The position numbers and the translations under genes were made by a program. Positions 35,348 to 47,160 of a stretch of DNA of 64,000 nt are shown piece after piece (the first letter of the stretch is position 1; each line of letters begins with the position of its first letter). Below the pieces are notes generated by a model. The model made no database searches. It was not told the origin of the DNA and saw only the letters and a program-made list of their open reading frames with translations. The stretch is from Cocos nucifera. Taxonomy: Eukaryota > Streptophyta > Magnoliopsida > Arecales > Arecaceae. Location: contig QRFJ01003326.1 of NCBI GenBank assembly GCA_006176705.1, forward strand, positions 152,383-216,382, in the 5' to 3' direction.

Positions 35348-35905
35348 TCACAGACCCATCCGTGCCACACATCTTTGAAAGCTATCATTGGGGAGTACCT
35401 TCATGAGTACATCAAATTGATTCTCCTTGGTATTGATCTTCATCAGTTCCAGTTCACCTTCCTCCACTAGCTCTTTGATCCTGTGGTACCTCACGTCTAT
35501 ATGCTTTGTACGCACATGATAGACTGGGTTCTATGCCAATAGCAGAGCACTCTGACTATCACTGAATAGTGTAACCTTGCTCTGCTTCATCCCCAACTCA
35601 TCAATCAGCCTCCTAGGCCAAAGGGCTTCCTTTTCAGCCTCTGTTATCCCAATGTACATGGCCTCTGTGGTAGATAAGGCCGTGATTGGCTGAAGGATTG
35701 ATCTTCAAGACACTGATCCACCATATATGCAGAAGTAGTATCCAATAGTAGACCTCCTTGTATCAAGATCATCAGCATAATTTGCATCAACAAATCCTTT
35801 TAGAGAACCTGAACCTTCACACATCTTCATAGATTGTTCTCCAAATCCTTCTGACTGCCCACCAAACACCAAACCGTAATCCCTTGTTCCATGTAGACAT
35901 CTCAA
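35348..35905 (-). pseudogene. Element E RT end and RNase H
   Basis: Open piece 35705-35905 has CLHGTRDYGLVFGG and GFVDANYADDLDTRRSTIGY, the copia YADDxDxRxSTxGY signature at the start of RNase H. Further down, damaged RNase H sequence continues to the stop at 35348-35350. Matches 56020-56598 of F. Confidence 0.88.
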
Positions 35906-36017
35906 TATCTATTTCAATACTTTCCAGTGTTCCTTCCCAGGGTTAGCCATGTATCTACTAACTGTGCTCACTACATGTGCTATATCTGATCTACAGCAAA
36001 TCATAGTGTACATCACA

Positions 36018-37080
36018 CTACCTACAATATTTGAATAAGGGACTCATTTCATGTACTCTCTCTCCTCTTCTGATTGAGGGCTCTGTAACTTGGAGAGAGA
36101 TATATGGCTTAGCTATGGTGTCTCTACAGGTTTGGCCTTCTCCATTCCAAATCTCTTCAGAACCTTCTGGACATACTTTTTTTATGACAAATGGAGCACT
36201 CCTTTGCACCTATCTCTACAAATCTTCATTCCAAGGATTTTCTCAGCTGGATCCAAATCTTTCATCTTAAACTTAGATGATAATATCTTTTTCAACCTTT
36301 TCACAGCATCCATGCTTCTGCTGGCTATAAGCATATCATCTACATATAATAATAGGTACAGGGCATCCTCCTCATCTACATCCATGATGTAGACACAATA
36401 GTCATATTCACATCTATTGAAACTCAGGCTCAAGGCAAAGCTATCAAACCTTCGATACCACTGACGAGGGGATTATTTCAAACCATACAAAGACTTCCTA
36501 AGTAAGCACACCTTTTCTTCCTGTCCCATCTCCATGATACTATTTGGCTGCTTCATGTAGATTCTTTCCTCCAAAGTCCCATGAAGGAAGGTCATCTTCA
36601 CGTCCATCTGTTTCAATCCATGTTATGTTGTGCCATCAGTGATAGCAAAACTTGAATAGATGTATGATGCACCACAACAGAAAAAATTTTTGTGTAGTCA
36701 ATCCCTTTTCTTTATGAGTATCCATTTGCTACCAGCCTTGCTTTGAATCTGACTCCACATTGTTCTGAAGGTGCTTCTTTCTTTGTGAACACCCATTTTG
36801 AGCCAATAGGTCGAGCATCCTTTGGAAAATCCTCCAGCTGCCATGTCTGATTCTTCTCAAGTGATTCCATTTCCTCCATCATGGCCTGTATCCATGAATC
36901 ATGATCCTCACTCTCTATGGCCTCTGCATAATTCTCTAAATCTCCATTAGCAGTGATGTTTGCATAGGAGACAACCTTATCAATATCATATCTAACTGGT
37001 CTTCTAATAGTATGCTGGGACTTGTGCAAAGCCACTCCCATTGGCTCATCTCTACCTGATGTGTGGCTGCTCCTGCACAT
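36018..37080 (-). pseudogene. Element E reverse transcriptase domain
   Basis: Pieces 36712-37080 (AMMEEMESLEKNQTWQLEDF, IGSKWVFTKKEA), 36182-36433 and 36018-36209. YVDD is intact at 36335-36346 in LLLYVDDMLIASRSM, followed by KFKMKDLDPAEKILGMKICR. Frameshifts lie between the pieces. The inner part (36434-36711) is readable only in mixed frames. Confidence 0.9.
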
Positions 37081-37756
37081 CTATCTGAACTACTAGCCCT
37101 CCATGCTGATTTTCAATCTGAGACAATACTTTTCTACCTAGCTCCACCTCAACAGGAACACTCCTGTAAGTGGATGTAACCTGCATGCCATCATTCTCTG
37201 ACTGGCCATCATTGTTCACCTATGTTTCTCCAATTTCATCTATCCCAGATCTCCTCAAGATGCTCTTCTCATCAAAGTTAACGTCCCTACTGATCACTGA
37301 CTTCTATGCCTGAGAGTTCCACAGTAGGTACCCCTTGACTCCTTGTGGATACCCTATGAATGTCATCTTTTAAGATTTCGGATCCAATTTGCTCCTCTCG
37401 TTTATCTCTACATGTGCATAGGCTATGCAACCGTAGACTTTCAGATGGCCAAGCTCCACCTTCTTTTCACTCCAGACCTCCTCTGGAATGCCTCCATTGA
37501 GCTTATAATGAGGGGACTTGTTCACAAGAAAATAAGAAAAAGTTAGAGCATCACCCCAAAAGAACTTTAGGAGTGATGTCTACAGCCTCAAACTCTATGC
37601 CTTCTCAATCAATGTCCAGTTCATCCTCTCCACGACACCATTCTACTGGAGAGTTATCTTCACTGTGTAATGACATTTGATGCCATTTTCCTCACAGTAC
37701 CTCCTAAACATAAGGCTAGTATACTCCTCTTCATTGTCCGACCTCAGACACTTCAC
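37081..37756 (-). pseudogene. Element E integrase C-terminal part
   Basis: Degraded continuation of integrase and the linker to RT, homologous to 54180-54880 of F. Stops in all frames; plus-strand frames here (37343-37546, 37677-38018) are shadows. Confidence 0.75.
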
Positions 37757-38695
37757 CTATCTCCCTGACTTCTTCTCTGCTTCAGCTCTCCATGATCTGA
37801 ACTGGATAAACATCTCTGATTTTTCTCTGATCAGAAAAACCCACACCTTCCTTGAGAAATCATCAATGAAAGTGATAAAGTATTTTGCCCCATCTCTAGC
37901 TGATATAGGAGCTGGTCCCCACACATTCGAGTGCAAAAAATCCAGCACTCTCTTGCTGCACTTGGTACTTCTGGCAAACTTCACCCTATGTTGTTTGCCA
38001 AAAATGCACGGCTCATAAAGATCTGTGCCCTCTTTCTTCAGGTCTAGGATCATACCTCTTCTACTTAGTTCAGTGAGCCCACGGTCACTCATATGATCCA
38101 TCCGATAGTACCACAGCTGATATAAAATTTGCTCCTTCTGTGCCACTGCTAGCATCTCTGTACTATCATTTACTACTGAGCCTTCCATTCTATAAAGATT
38201 GTTGCTCAGTCTTCTACCTCTCATTATCGCCAAAGCTTTCTTAGAAATTTTTAGACATCTACTCCCAGCCTGGCTACTAAAAGCATAATCCTGCTCCTCC
38301 AAGTAGCCCAAAAAAATTAAATTCTTTTTCAACTCCGATACATGCCTGACATTTGATAATGTACCAATGATCCCACCATACATCCTCACCCTGATATAGT
38401 CAATTCCAGCTACTTTGCATGGGTGATCATTTCCAAGGCTGATGCTTCCACCATTGGCCTTCTGGTAGGTAGCAAACCACTCCCGATGAGAAGTATAGTG
38501 GTGTGAGCATGCTGTATCCAATATCCACATAGTATCATACTTTGTGGATCTATCTGATACAACTAGTAGGTCTTCTCCACTGCTCACAGAAGCTGTATCA
38601 TCTCCCTTGCTAGCCTTTCCTTTTTCTGATATCAAAAGGGGACAATCTCTCCTCAGGTGTCCAAGCTGATGACATTTATAACATTTCAATGTCAT
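37757..38695 (-). pseudogene. Element E zinc knuckle, protease and integrase (312 codons open)
   Basis: Longest open frame in the window. Order: zinc knuckle CYKCHQLGHLRRDCP (complete CX2CX4HX4C), protease MWILDTACSHHYTSHREWF, pre-integrase region with YRMDHMSDRGLTELSRRG, and integrase core HSNVWGPAPISARDGAKYF then FIDDFSRKVWVFLIREKSEM. The first catalytic Asp is Asn (HSNVWGP; F keeps HSDVW). It ends at a stop just before the third catalytic residue. Confidence 0.92.
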
Positions 38696-38761
38696 CTTCC
38701 TCTGATCATGAGACTTTGACCTACCCTTGGATTTTTCTTTTGTCTTCTCCTTTGATCTTTC

Positions 38762-39373
38762 CTATCTTTCATTCACAGCCAAGATCTCAGACTTAGAGTC
38801 TTTCTTGCAGATCTTTTCTCTTTGCTCATTTGATCTGAGCACACCAACAACTTCTTCATAGTTTAAGGTCTTCTTTCCATAAACTAAAGTTGTTATGAGA
38901 CCATCATACGAACCTGGGAGAGAACATAATAGCAGCAATGCTCGATCCTTCTCGTCGATCTTCACATTGAAACTCATCACCTTAGAACACACCTAATTGA
39001 ACCTTTAGATATATGCAACAAGATCTCCGCCTTTAGGCATCCTCAGACTATACAACTGTTTCTTCAACCAGAGCTTATTCATCATGTTCTTCCCCATGTA
39101 TGTGTTCTCTAGTCTCTCTCAGAGCTCCTTTTTCGTAGTTTTTGTGCAAACCTCAACCAAAACCTAATCGGCCAAGCACATTCGGATTGTGCTAAAAGCA
39201 ATTTTCTCCAACTCTTTCCAATCCTCAACACTAATCTTTTTCGACCTTTCTTTTATCAAGACCTTATAGATCCTCTACAGAACCAATAAGTCCTTTACTC
39301 TTTGTAGCCATAGAGTAAAGTTTTTCTTGCCATCAAACTTCTCAAAATCCACCTTGAATCCACTTGATCCCAT
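38762..39373 (-). pseudogene. Element E gag
   Basis: Start ATG 39371-39373 (MGSSGFKVDFEKFDGK), shared with F at 41227. Copia Gag core of the UBN2 type with several stops; the open end 38762-38992 contains RALLLLCSLPGSYDGLITTL and YGKKTLNYEEVVGVLRSNEQ. It joins the zinc knuckle of the next piece after a stop at about 38762. Confidence 0.87.
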
Positions 39374-39643
39374 GACTTCAAACAAGTCAAGAACAAATCC
39401 CTAATATCCTTCATGATCTTACATACCAGCAAAACTATCCTTCAAAGAAGATCTAACTAGCCCTAGATCCTCTTTCGAAACTTCTGTATCATCGTTCCTC
39501 CATGTAAATAATCTCCACCTCAATCTAGAGATAACTGCGAAGCAAACTAGAAGTTTTAGGACAAAACTTGATGTAACAAATCCTAGATGTAGTAAACCCT
39601 AGGTGTCTTCCTTCCTTCCATGCAACACTACTCGGATACTAAA
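39374..39643 (-). other. Element E short leader and PBS
   Basis: About 270 bases between LTR and gag. The PBS position (39631-39643) reads TTTAGTATCCGAG on minus, a worn TTGGTATCAGAG. No gene. Confidence 0.7.
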
Positions 39644-40257
39644 TGTCAGGAATATGCACTCTTCCCACATAGATCGGTGTGGCCGTCGGTGATTAGCCAA
39701 GCAATAAGAAAGTACTTCTCAAAGAATTATACGAAAGCATGATCAAATAATTTAAGGAATAGAAAAAAAGAGAAGAAGAGATTTTTTAGAGAAAAGAGCT
39801 TTTATTCAGTATATTTTAGCACACTTACAACCTTGACCTATTTTTAGTATATATACTTTACAAAGGGTTAAGCCCAAGCTCATAAAAAAACTTTCCAAAT
39901 CCAAACAACCCACATACATAAAATAATAACCTACAAAAACTAAGTCGGTCCAGTTTTAGACTAAGCCGACTAACCTGCGACTGGTTTTGCTCAGTCTCGA
40001 CTGAGCCGACCCAATTGTATACCATGCCAATAGCCCAAAAGTACTGCTTTCTATCTGAATTTTTTTTGAGACCTAGCCAACCCAGTCTTGGACTGAGCCG
40101 ATCCAGTTTTCAACTTAGCCAACTCAGTCTCAGGGTGAGCCAGCCTAGTTTTTGAACTTTGCTAGAAGAGCTGATTTCTCTTCCAGCTCACTCCCATCTT
40201 TTCATGACTTGTCTTCTCATGTTTGTAAGACTTGGGAGTACCACTTCTGAGCTCACA
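39644..40257 (-). repeat. 5' LTR of element E
   Basis: 614 bp, in sense TGTGAGCTC...CCTGACA. TATA on minus near 39847-39855 (tatatata). GAGCCGGCTCAG-type repeats at about 39940-40145. Confidence 0.92.
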
Positions 40258-40262
40258 TTTCA

Positions 40263-40347
40263 TTCCTAAGCATTCCATTTCTATTGGCTAGAAGAGCAAA
40301 CTTGATTATCGGAGAGTCCTATCGGAGCCACCCCCATCTCTAGTCAG
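40263..40347 (-). repeat. 5' LTR of element K, middle part
   Basis: 85 bases between the inserts E and F. Read on minus it continues the K LTR (GGGGGTGGCTCCGATAGGAC). Ends at the left F target copy GTCAG (40343-40347). Confidence 0.72.
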
Positions 40348-40959
40348 TGTGAGCTCAAAAGTGGTGCTCCCAAGTCTTGAGAACATGAGAATATAGGTCA
40401 TGAAAACATAGGAGCAAGCTGGAAGAGAAATCAGCCTGGGTAGCAAAGTTCAGAAACTGAGCCAGCTCACCCTAAGATTGAGCCGACTAAGTTGGAAACT
40501 AGGCCAGCTCAGTCCAGGACTGGATCGGCTATGTCTCGAAAAGAAATTTAGATAGAAAGCAGCATTTTTGGACTATTAGCATGGTACATAACTGGGTCGG
40601 CTCAGTCTCAAACTGAGCTGACCTAATCTAGGCTAGCTAGCTCAGTCTAAAACTAGGCTAGCACAATTTTTATGGGTTTATTTTGTGTACGTGGGATATT
40701 TAAATTTTGAAAAATTTTTCTATGAGCTTGGGGCTTGATCCTTTTATAAAGTATAAATACTGAAAATAGATCAAAATTGTATATGATGCTGAATTCATTG
40801 AAAAAAACTCTTTTCTCTCAAAAAACTCTTGTGCTCTCTTTCTCTCTTTTCTCTTGAATCCATTATTTTATTCCATGTTGATCCTAGGAGATTGTTCCTT
40901 GTTGCTTGGCTAATCACCAGCGGCCATGCCAATCTAAGAGAGGATAGTTTATCCGAACA
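40348..40959 (+). repeat. 5' LTR of element F
   Basis: 612 bp, TGTGAGCTC...CCGAACA. TATA GTATAAATAC at 40751-40760; GAGCCGGCTCAG-type repeats at about 40455-40670 just upstream. Confidence 0.93.
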
Positions 40960-41226
40960 ATTGGTATTAAAGCGGTGTTGCATGGAAGAAAGAAAGACAC
41001 CTAGGGTTATTACATCTAGGATTTGTTGCATCAGGTTTTATCCAAAATCTTCTTATTTCTTTGTTGTTTGTCTCTAGATTAAGGTGGAGATTGGTTACAT
41101 GGAGGGATGGTGATACAGATGGTTGAAAAAAGGATCTAGGATGTTTAGATCTTTTTTAAAGGATAGTGTTACTGATGTGTGATCGAAGAAGGATGTTAGG
41201 GATCTATTCTTGACTTGTTTGAAGTC
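40960..41226 (+). other. PBS and short leader of element F
   Basis: ATTGGTATTAAAGCGGT directly after the LTR is a changed initiator tRNA-Met PBS (TTGGTATCAGAGC). The rest is a short leader without a gene. Confidence 0.8.
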
Positions 41227-42091
41227 ATGGGATCAAGTGGATTTAAGGTGGATTTCAAGAAGTTTGATGGCAAGGAAAACTTTATCCTATGGCAATAGAA
41301 GATAAAGGACTTATTGGTTCAGCAGAGGATCTACAAGGTCTTGACAAGATAAAGATCGAAAAAGATTAGTGCTGAGGATTGAAAAGAGTTGAAGAAAATT
41401 ACTTTTAGCACAATCTAGATATGCTTGGTCGATTTGATTTTGCCCGAGGTTTGCATAGAGACTATGGTAAAGGAGCTTTGGATGAGACTGGAGAATACAT
41501 ACATGGGGAAGAACATGACGAACTATGTTTGAAGAAATAGCTATATAATCTGAGGATGCCCAAAGGTGGAGATCTTATTGCACATATCCAAAGGTTCAAT
41601 CAGGTGTGTTCTGAGGTGATGAGTTTGGATGTGAGGATCGACGAGGAGAATCGGGCATTGCTGCTATTATGTTCTCTCCTAGGTTCATATGGTGGTCTCA
41701 TAACAACTTTAGTTTATGGGAAGAAGATCCTAAACTATGAAGAGATTGTTGGGTGCTCAGATCAAATGAGTAAAGGAAGAAGATTTGCAAGGGAGATCCT
41801 AAGTTTGAGATCTTGACTGTGAATGAAAGATAGGAAAGATAAAAGAAGAAGGCAAGAGAAAAATCCAAGGGCAGGTCGAAGTCTTAAGATCAAAGGAAGA
41901 TATTAAAATATTATAAATGTCATCATCTTGGACACCTGAGGAGAGATTGTACCCTTTTAAGATAAGAAAAAGAGAAGGTCAGTAAGAGAGATGATACAGC
42001 TTCTATCAGTAGTGGAGAAGGTCTATTAGTTGTATCAGATGGATCCACAGAGTACGATACTATGTGGATATTAGATTTAGTATGCTTGCAC
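41227..42091 (+). pseudogene. Element F gag and protease start, cut by G
   Basis: ATG at 41227, equivalent to the gag start of E. Gag core with stops; open piece 41556-41816 (MPKGGDLIAHIQRFNQVCSE, RALLLLCSLLGSYGGLITTL). Zinc knuckle KCHHLGHLRRDC intact at about 41913-41950. The protease starts as MWILDLVCLH at about 42060 and is cut within the active-site loop by G; it resumes at 53442 with the equivalent of HHYTSHRE. Confidence 0.88.
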
Positions 42092-44590
42092 TATTGGAAA
42101 ATGTATCCCAAAGCCAATCATTAGTCTGTTGATGGTTGAGCAACATTGTATCCATAATTGATTCATTAATAAGTAAAATATATTTTTGATATTTTTCATC
42201 ATAAAGTATTCATCTTCTAGCGAACTTTATTATTGTTATGAAGTTCTTAGGACTATTTAGCTTCAATAAAGAGAGAATTTATGGATTAGTACTTAAATTT
42301 ATTCACAACCAAATGATAGGCTGTTAATTAGGATGACGGTATCTATCGAGCATAGATCACTATATCCATATGGGTTGGTTGTCCTCTTAACCAAAGAGTG
42401 TGGAGATACTGGTATGGCATATAGGTGAGATATATGGATACATTATCATTGAACGTGACCAACTTCAGAGCACTCTACTGTCGAGAATGCCTCTAATGGG
42501 ATATAGGTATAAGTATCCCTTAGATCTGAGATCATCTCAGTGACTTGCAAGCAACTCACTATGCTTTGGTACTAGACTAACTAAATTTTTAATTTAGTAA
42601 TGGAAGGCTTTTGGGCACAGTCAAGTAGTTGCAAAATTGGTGTGTGATCAAGATGAAATTGACCACTCCAAGAGTTGGAGAAGAATGTATCACTGTATTT
42701 CAATATAGCAAAACTTGGCCAGGATAATCTATCAGATGGATTTGATATTTTAAAATACAATGTGGACAACTTGATCAGAGTTGATAGTTGAACTCTTTGG
42801 TGTCCTATGAGCATTTTGGTCAAGAGGATGAATTATATGAAAACTATATCCGCATGGATTCTAAGAATATTGTTCTACACATTCGACCTATCCGACCGTT
42901 GCGTACCATTGTTAGATGGTTACTTCAATTGATATAAAAATCTTCTCCTATGCTACTGGCTTAGGTTTGGACCTATGAGATCACACACATTAGAGCTCAT
43001 GATCTGATCGGATGGTTGATCAACGATTGATAATCATCCTAGGATTAAACAATTAATGCGATTGATGTTTAACCTAGTTTAAGCATTGCAGGAGGATTGA
43101 TTAGTAATTAGATTGCTAATTGGCTTAATTTAATTAATTCAGAGGACTAAGATTAAGTCTAATTAAATATAATTTAATTAAATTTAGTTTGAGCTTGATT
43201 GGATCAAGTCCAATAGGCTTATTGGATAAGCCAAGTGCAAGAAAAGAACTAGTCCTAGTTCAATTAGGACTTGGGTCAACCCAATTTTCTAATATGATTA
43301 AAAAATTAAATTAAAATTAAATATAATTTAATCTAATTTAATTAAATTTTTAATTAAGTTAGAATCTAATTTAATTTAGTTGATTTAATTTTGATTTAAT
43401 TTGGTTTGAGAAACCATGTTTGACCAAGTCATAGATGGAATCCTAGTAAGACTAGGATTCCACTTTGCGCCACCTTAGCCCTCCATGCCGCACGCCCTAT
43501 TTCTTTTCTTATTTTGTGTGACAAATCCCTTTCTCCCTGATCTTCATGCATTCCCCCTCTCTCTCTCTCTCTTTCACATATGATAATTGGGTGGAGGACC
43601 AAGTCTAAGAGGGAGTTTGTTTTGATTTTGGATTCTATGAGATAGAATCCTAACAAACCTAAACTCTTCCCAATAGGTGCCACCCCCTCTTCCTATTATT
43701 TTCTCTCTTATTCCATGTGAGAAAGGCCTTTTTTTGTGCACCCCTCCTTGCTGGTACATGCCAAAAATATTGGTGGGGTGCCCAAGAGTTGGGCACCCCT
43801 TGACTTGCCCTGTTTGACCTTTCCTTATCTAGTATTTGACCCAGACAAGGACTGTTCTTTTTCTATATATTTTGGATGAATTTTGGCTTAAAATTTTTAT
43901 GAAATATAGGACATTGAGAGAGCTTTGATATATGTAAAAATTAGGAGGAGAGAACCTCTAGGTGTGGGGATTCCATAGACACCAAACTAGGTGTCTAAGT
44001 GAGAGAAAAGAGAAGAAGAAGAGGATCTTCTTCTAGGGCTGTTTTGATTTTCTCTTCTCCTCCTTTTGAGAGTTTTTTTGAGAGAGTCTTAGATATGAAA
44101 TATCTTCTCTTTCTTCTAATATTTTGGAGAGTCCATGTCTTGAAGAAGAAAGCATCGAATCGATCATCGAAGAGAGATCAGCACAGTACTAGCATGCTGT
44201 GCTGATTTCCTACATTAGGATCTCAGAACATATTCGTGGACTCATGTGGATGACTCCTAGAGACTGGATGCATGTGTAGCTTATGACTTCATCCTCAAGC
44301 TTGGATCAGCAAGTTAGAACATCTAACTTGCTCAGGTATCAGATCTAATTTGTTATTCTATAGCTACATTAGATGTAGTATTGTAGCATGTTGATGAGAT
44401 CAACATGTTAATCTTTTCTTTATATTTTTAATTTTTGATTTAATATCATGTCTTGATCATGTAATAAATATTAAATCTTAGATATTTTCATATTTATTTA
44501 AATAAATATTTAATTTATTTAAGTCTTCCGCTGCATGATCTTAAAAAAGTTTCAAGATCTACCCATGAAACTCTAGATCCGATTCCTTCA
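42092..44590 (+). repeat. 5' LTR of element G
   Basis: 2499 bp, TATTGGAAAATG (first TG mutated to TA) ...TTCCTTCA. TATA-like CTATATAT at 43863-43870. About 470 bases longer than the 3' LTR because of a block (about 43290-43810) missing there. Confidence 0.92.
43557..43573. repeat. (CT)n microsatellite in G 5' LTR
   Basis: Uninterrupted CT dinucleotide run inside the block absent from the other LTR of G. Confidence 0.9.
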
Positions 44591-44604
44591 ATTGGTATCA
44601 GATC
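44591..44604 (+). other. PBS of element G
   Basis: ATTGGTATCAGATC immediately after the LTR; initiator tRNA-Met type with one change from TTGGTATCAGAGC. Confidence 0.9.
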
Positions 44605-46564
44605 CTAGGTTCTTATTACATGATTTTATTGAGCATATTTTGATTATTTATTAGATTAAATTTAATTTATAATCTAATTATTAAATCTAAAATTAAAAAT
44701 TTAGATCTCACGAACTGCTATAAGATTGTCCTGCTGTAAGGTTTATCCCTTATAGTGAAAAGATTATCCTAGTTCATGATGATCTACTACTAACCATAAA
44801 TTTATTAGATTTAATCTAGTTTTATTTATGATTTAGTAGATTTAAAATAATTTTATATCTAAAAATAAAAGTTTTAGATTGCACGGACTGATCTTATAAG
44901 GTTGTCCTGCTGTAAGGTTTATCCTTATAGTGAAAAGATTGTCCTAGTACGTGCTGATCTAAACATTGGTCATAAAATTTTAGATTAGATCTAAAAGATT
45001 TTATAATCTAATTAAAAATATTTTAATCTAATTTTAATTATCAAAAATATGTTAGATTTGATCTAAGTTGATTTATGATTGATTGGTGTTGAAACTGTTT
45101 CAATTACATAAACCTGTTTAGATTAGATCTAAAGTAGATTCATGTTTATGTTACTTGCATTTTGATTATGAATCAAACATGCAACTTGGTTGATAGAACC
45201 ATGTTGTAAAAATATTTTACAAACATAAAAATTATTTTCGAAAAGATGAATCCCATCCCTCAGTCCAAAACTTAATTAAGAATTAAGAAGTTGTTTGATT
45301 AGGATCTAGGATAGTAAATTAAAGATCCTAAGACACGAATCATAACATATTAGATTAAATAGGTTAGTAGAGATTAGATCCATTAATTGGGTTAGACCTA
45401 GGGTTAGATTAAGGAATGGACTTAATTAGAGAATTGACTAAATCTAATCAATTATTGTCTTAGTTTAGGTCAAGGATTCTCTAGATCAATTACAATAGTT
45501 GCAGTTAGTCAAGTCCATATCTTTAACGAGACCCAAGATGGACTTGATACTTGGCTTCGTGGTATAGCTTAAACTATTAGGTTGATCTAATCAAGACTAA
45601 TTAAACTAGTTGGTGTCAAAGGTAAGTCTGGCACATATGATCGATGGTTTTTAATTGGTAGTCCACTTATCTGGCCATTTTTGATGGTGTCTAAGGCAAG
45701 CTTTGGCAGACTCTTCCATCGATCTCACTTACCTGGCCTTCTTGGTGAGATTATGTTTTGATCTGATCACTTGACAATATGAGTTAACCCATGTCAGCTA
45801 GATAAATCAGTATGACTGCTTTAGGTGCTCCTTGATCAGCCTATTAATGGTCTCCCTTAAGCTGACTTGGTGAAGTCAGTGGGAGGATCATGACAAGTTG
45901 GTTCATCTGACCTTTCCTCATCTTCAAATTAAATCCTTTAAAATTATTAGGTTTCTAAAGCAAAATAGTTATTATGATAACTACATCACAGCCTTCCATT
46001 AAGTGGTTGATAATAGGTTCATTAGTTGGATAATCATTGGAGGCCCATAGGCCTGCTGCTTATCTGCTAATAGAATTATCATTCATAATATGATTTTTTT
46101 GCTTCATCTCTCTAAATGGTGGTTAGGTTGACCAACCATAATTGGGCTTAATCATTTATTAGTTACATGGATCAAGTATGATCATGTTAATGGTTGGACC
46201 AAACCAAAATTTTCAGTGGAGGCCCTAGCCTATTGAAAAGATACCCGAGGCAAAATTAAATTACTAAAAAGTATTTAAAAAAATAATTAATTATGAACCT
46301 ACCTTTAGCTGTACATGGGTTGACCAACCATAGTTGGGCTTATGTGCAGTCTATGTGGATTCTAGTACCCACTAAGGAATTAGGATAATTTCTTGAATTG
46401 AAGATAGAAGCTACCAGTTTGAATAAAATAGTGGAAGAACCTTTTGATTAAAGTTCAAATCTTTAGGTTTAATGAATCAATTACTAATTAGACTTTTGGT
46501 TCTTCTTTTTGCAGTTAAATCTAAACCACAGTTGCTCCATTCATTGTTAGATAGTGATTAACTT
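44605..46564 (+). other. Element G leader, with internal duplication
   Basis: Non-coding. A unit with gttgtcctgctgtaaggttt and gtgaaaagatt occurs twice, near 44725-44765 and 44897-44940 (spacing about 170). Positions 45600-45780 (ggtgtcaaaggtaagtctgg) match the leader phrase of A, B and C. Confidence 0.7.
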
Positions 46565-47160
46565 ATGGGATCCAACTTCGATAATAAGTATCGAAAGTTG
46601 AATATTCAGCAGCACGAAGTGGTTCGTGCTGGGGCCTCTATGCTCAATTTAAATATAAGGTCTAAGAATAATCTAGATTAGCCAAAATGCTTCCACTGTA
46701 AGAAGTAAAAGTATTGGAAGAGAAATTATCCTTAGTATCATAATTTTCAAAATCCCAATAGGCTGAATAAGAGAGATAAGCAAGTAGTTGCTGATCAAGG
46801 ATATTATATGATAACATCTTATAATTTTTCTATTTATGATATTTCTACTTGGGTATTGCATACCAGAAGTCCAGTCCATATTTGCAATACGTTGCAAGGA
46901 CTTCAAGTTAGTAGAAATTTTAAAAATAATGAGCAATTCTTAAATGTTGGAGATGGAAGGTCTGTTCCAGCTTTAGCTATGAGAATAGTTCAACTCATTT
47001 TCAATACTAATATCATTTCTTTAAATGAATGTTATTATTGTCCTTCCTTTCTGATGAATATAATCTCTGTTGGCCTTTTGGCCAAAGATGGTTATCATTT
47101 GTCAATAAAAGGAGATTATTATGATATTATTATGAATAACATTATAATAATGCAAGGATA
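46565..47160 (+). pseudogene. Element G shortened gag and protease
   Basis: ATG at 46565. Only about 120 bases precede a worn zinc knuckle (CFHCKK, a stop, KYWKRNY, about 46689-46730), so the Gag core has been lost. The open frame 46808-47161 then holds a protease and pre-integrase remnant (WVLHTRSPVHICNTLQGL in place of WVLDSGSSxHxCxxLQGL, catalytic Asp lost; then ECYYCPSFLMNIISVGLLAK). Confidence 0.82.

Larger units (their letters stand above)
7071..40257 (-). mobile_element. Element E: Ty1/copia, split by D (with C and B inside)
   Basis: Minus-strand copia element. The 3' LTR is in two parts (7071-7281 and 34856-35303), gag-pol is at 35348-39373 and the 5' LTR at 39644-40257. Target duplication ATTCA (7066-7070) / TTTCA (40258-40262), one mismatch. 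Its own length without inserts is about 5.6 kb. It is the same family as F, in opposite orientation. Confidence 0.9.

Noticed and set aside
36090..36392. Plus-strand frames over RT of E and minus frame 55540-55887 over RT of F
   Set aside because: They are antisense of the YVDD region.
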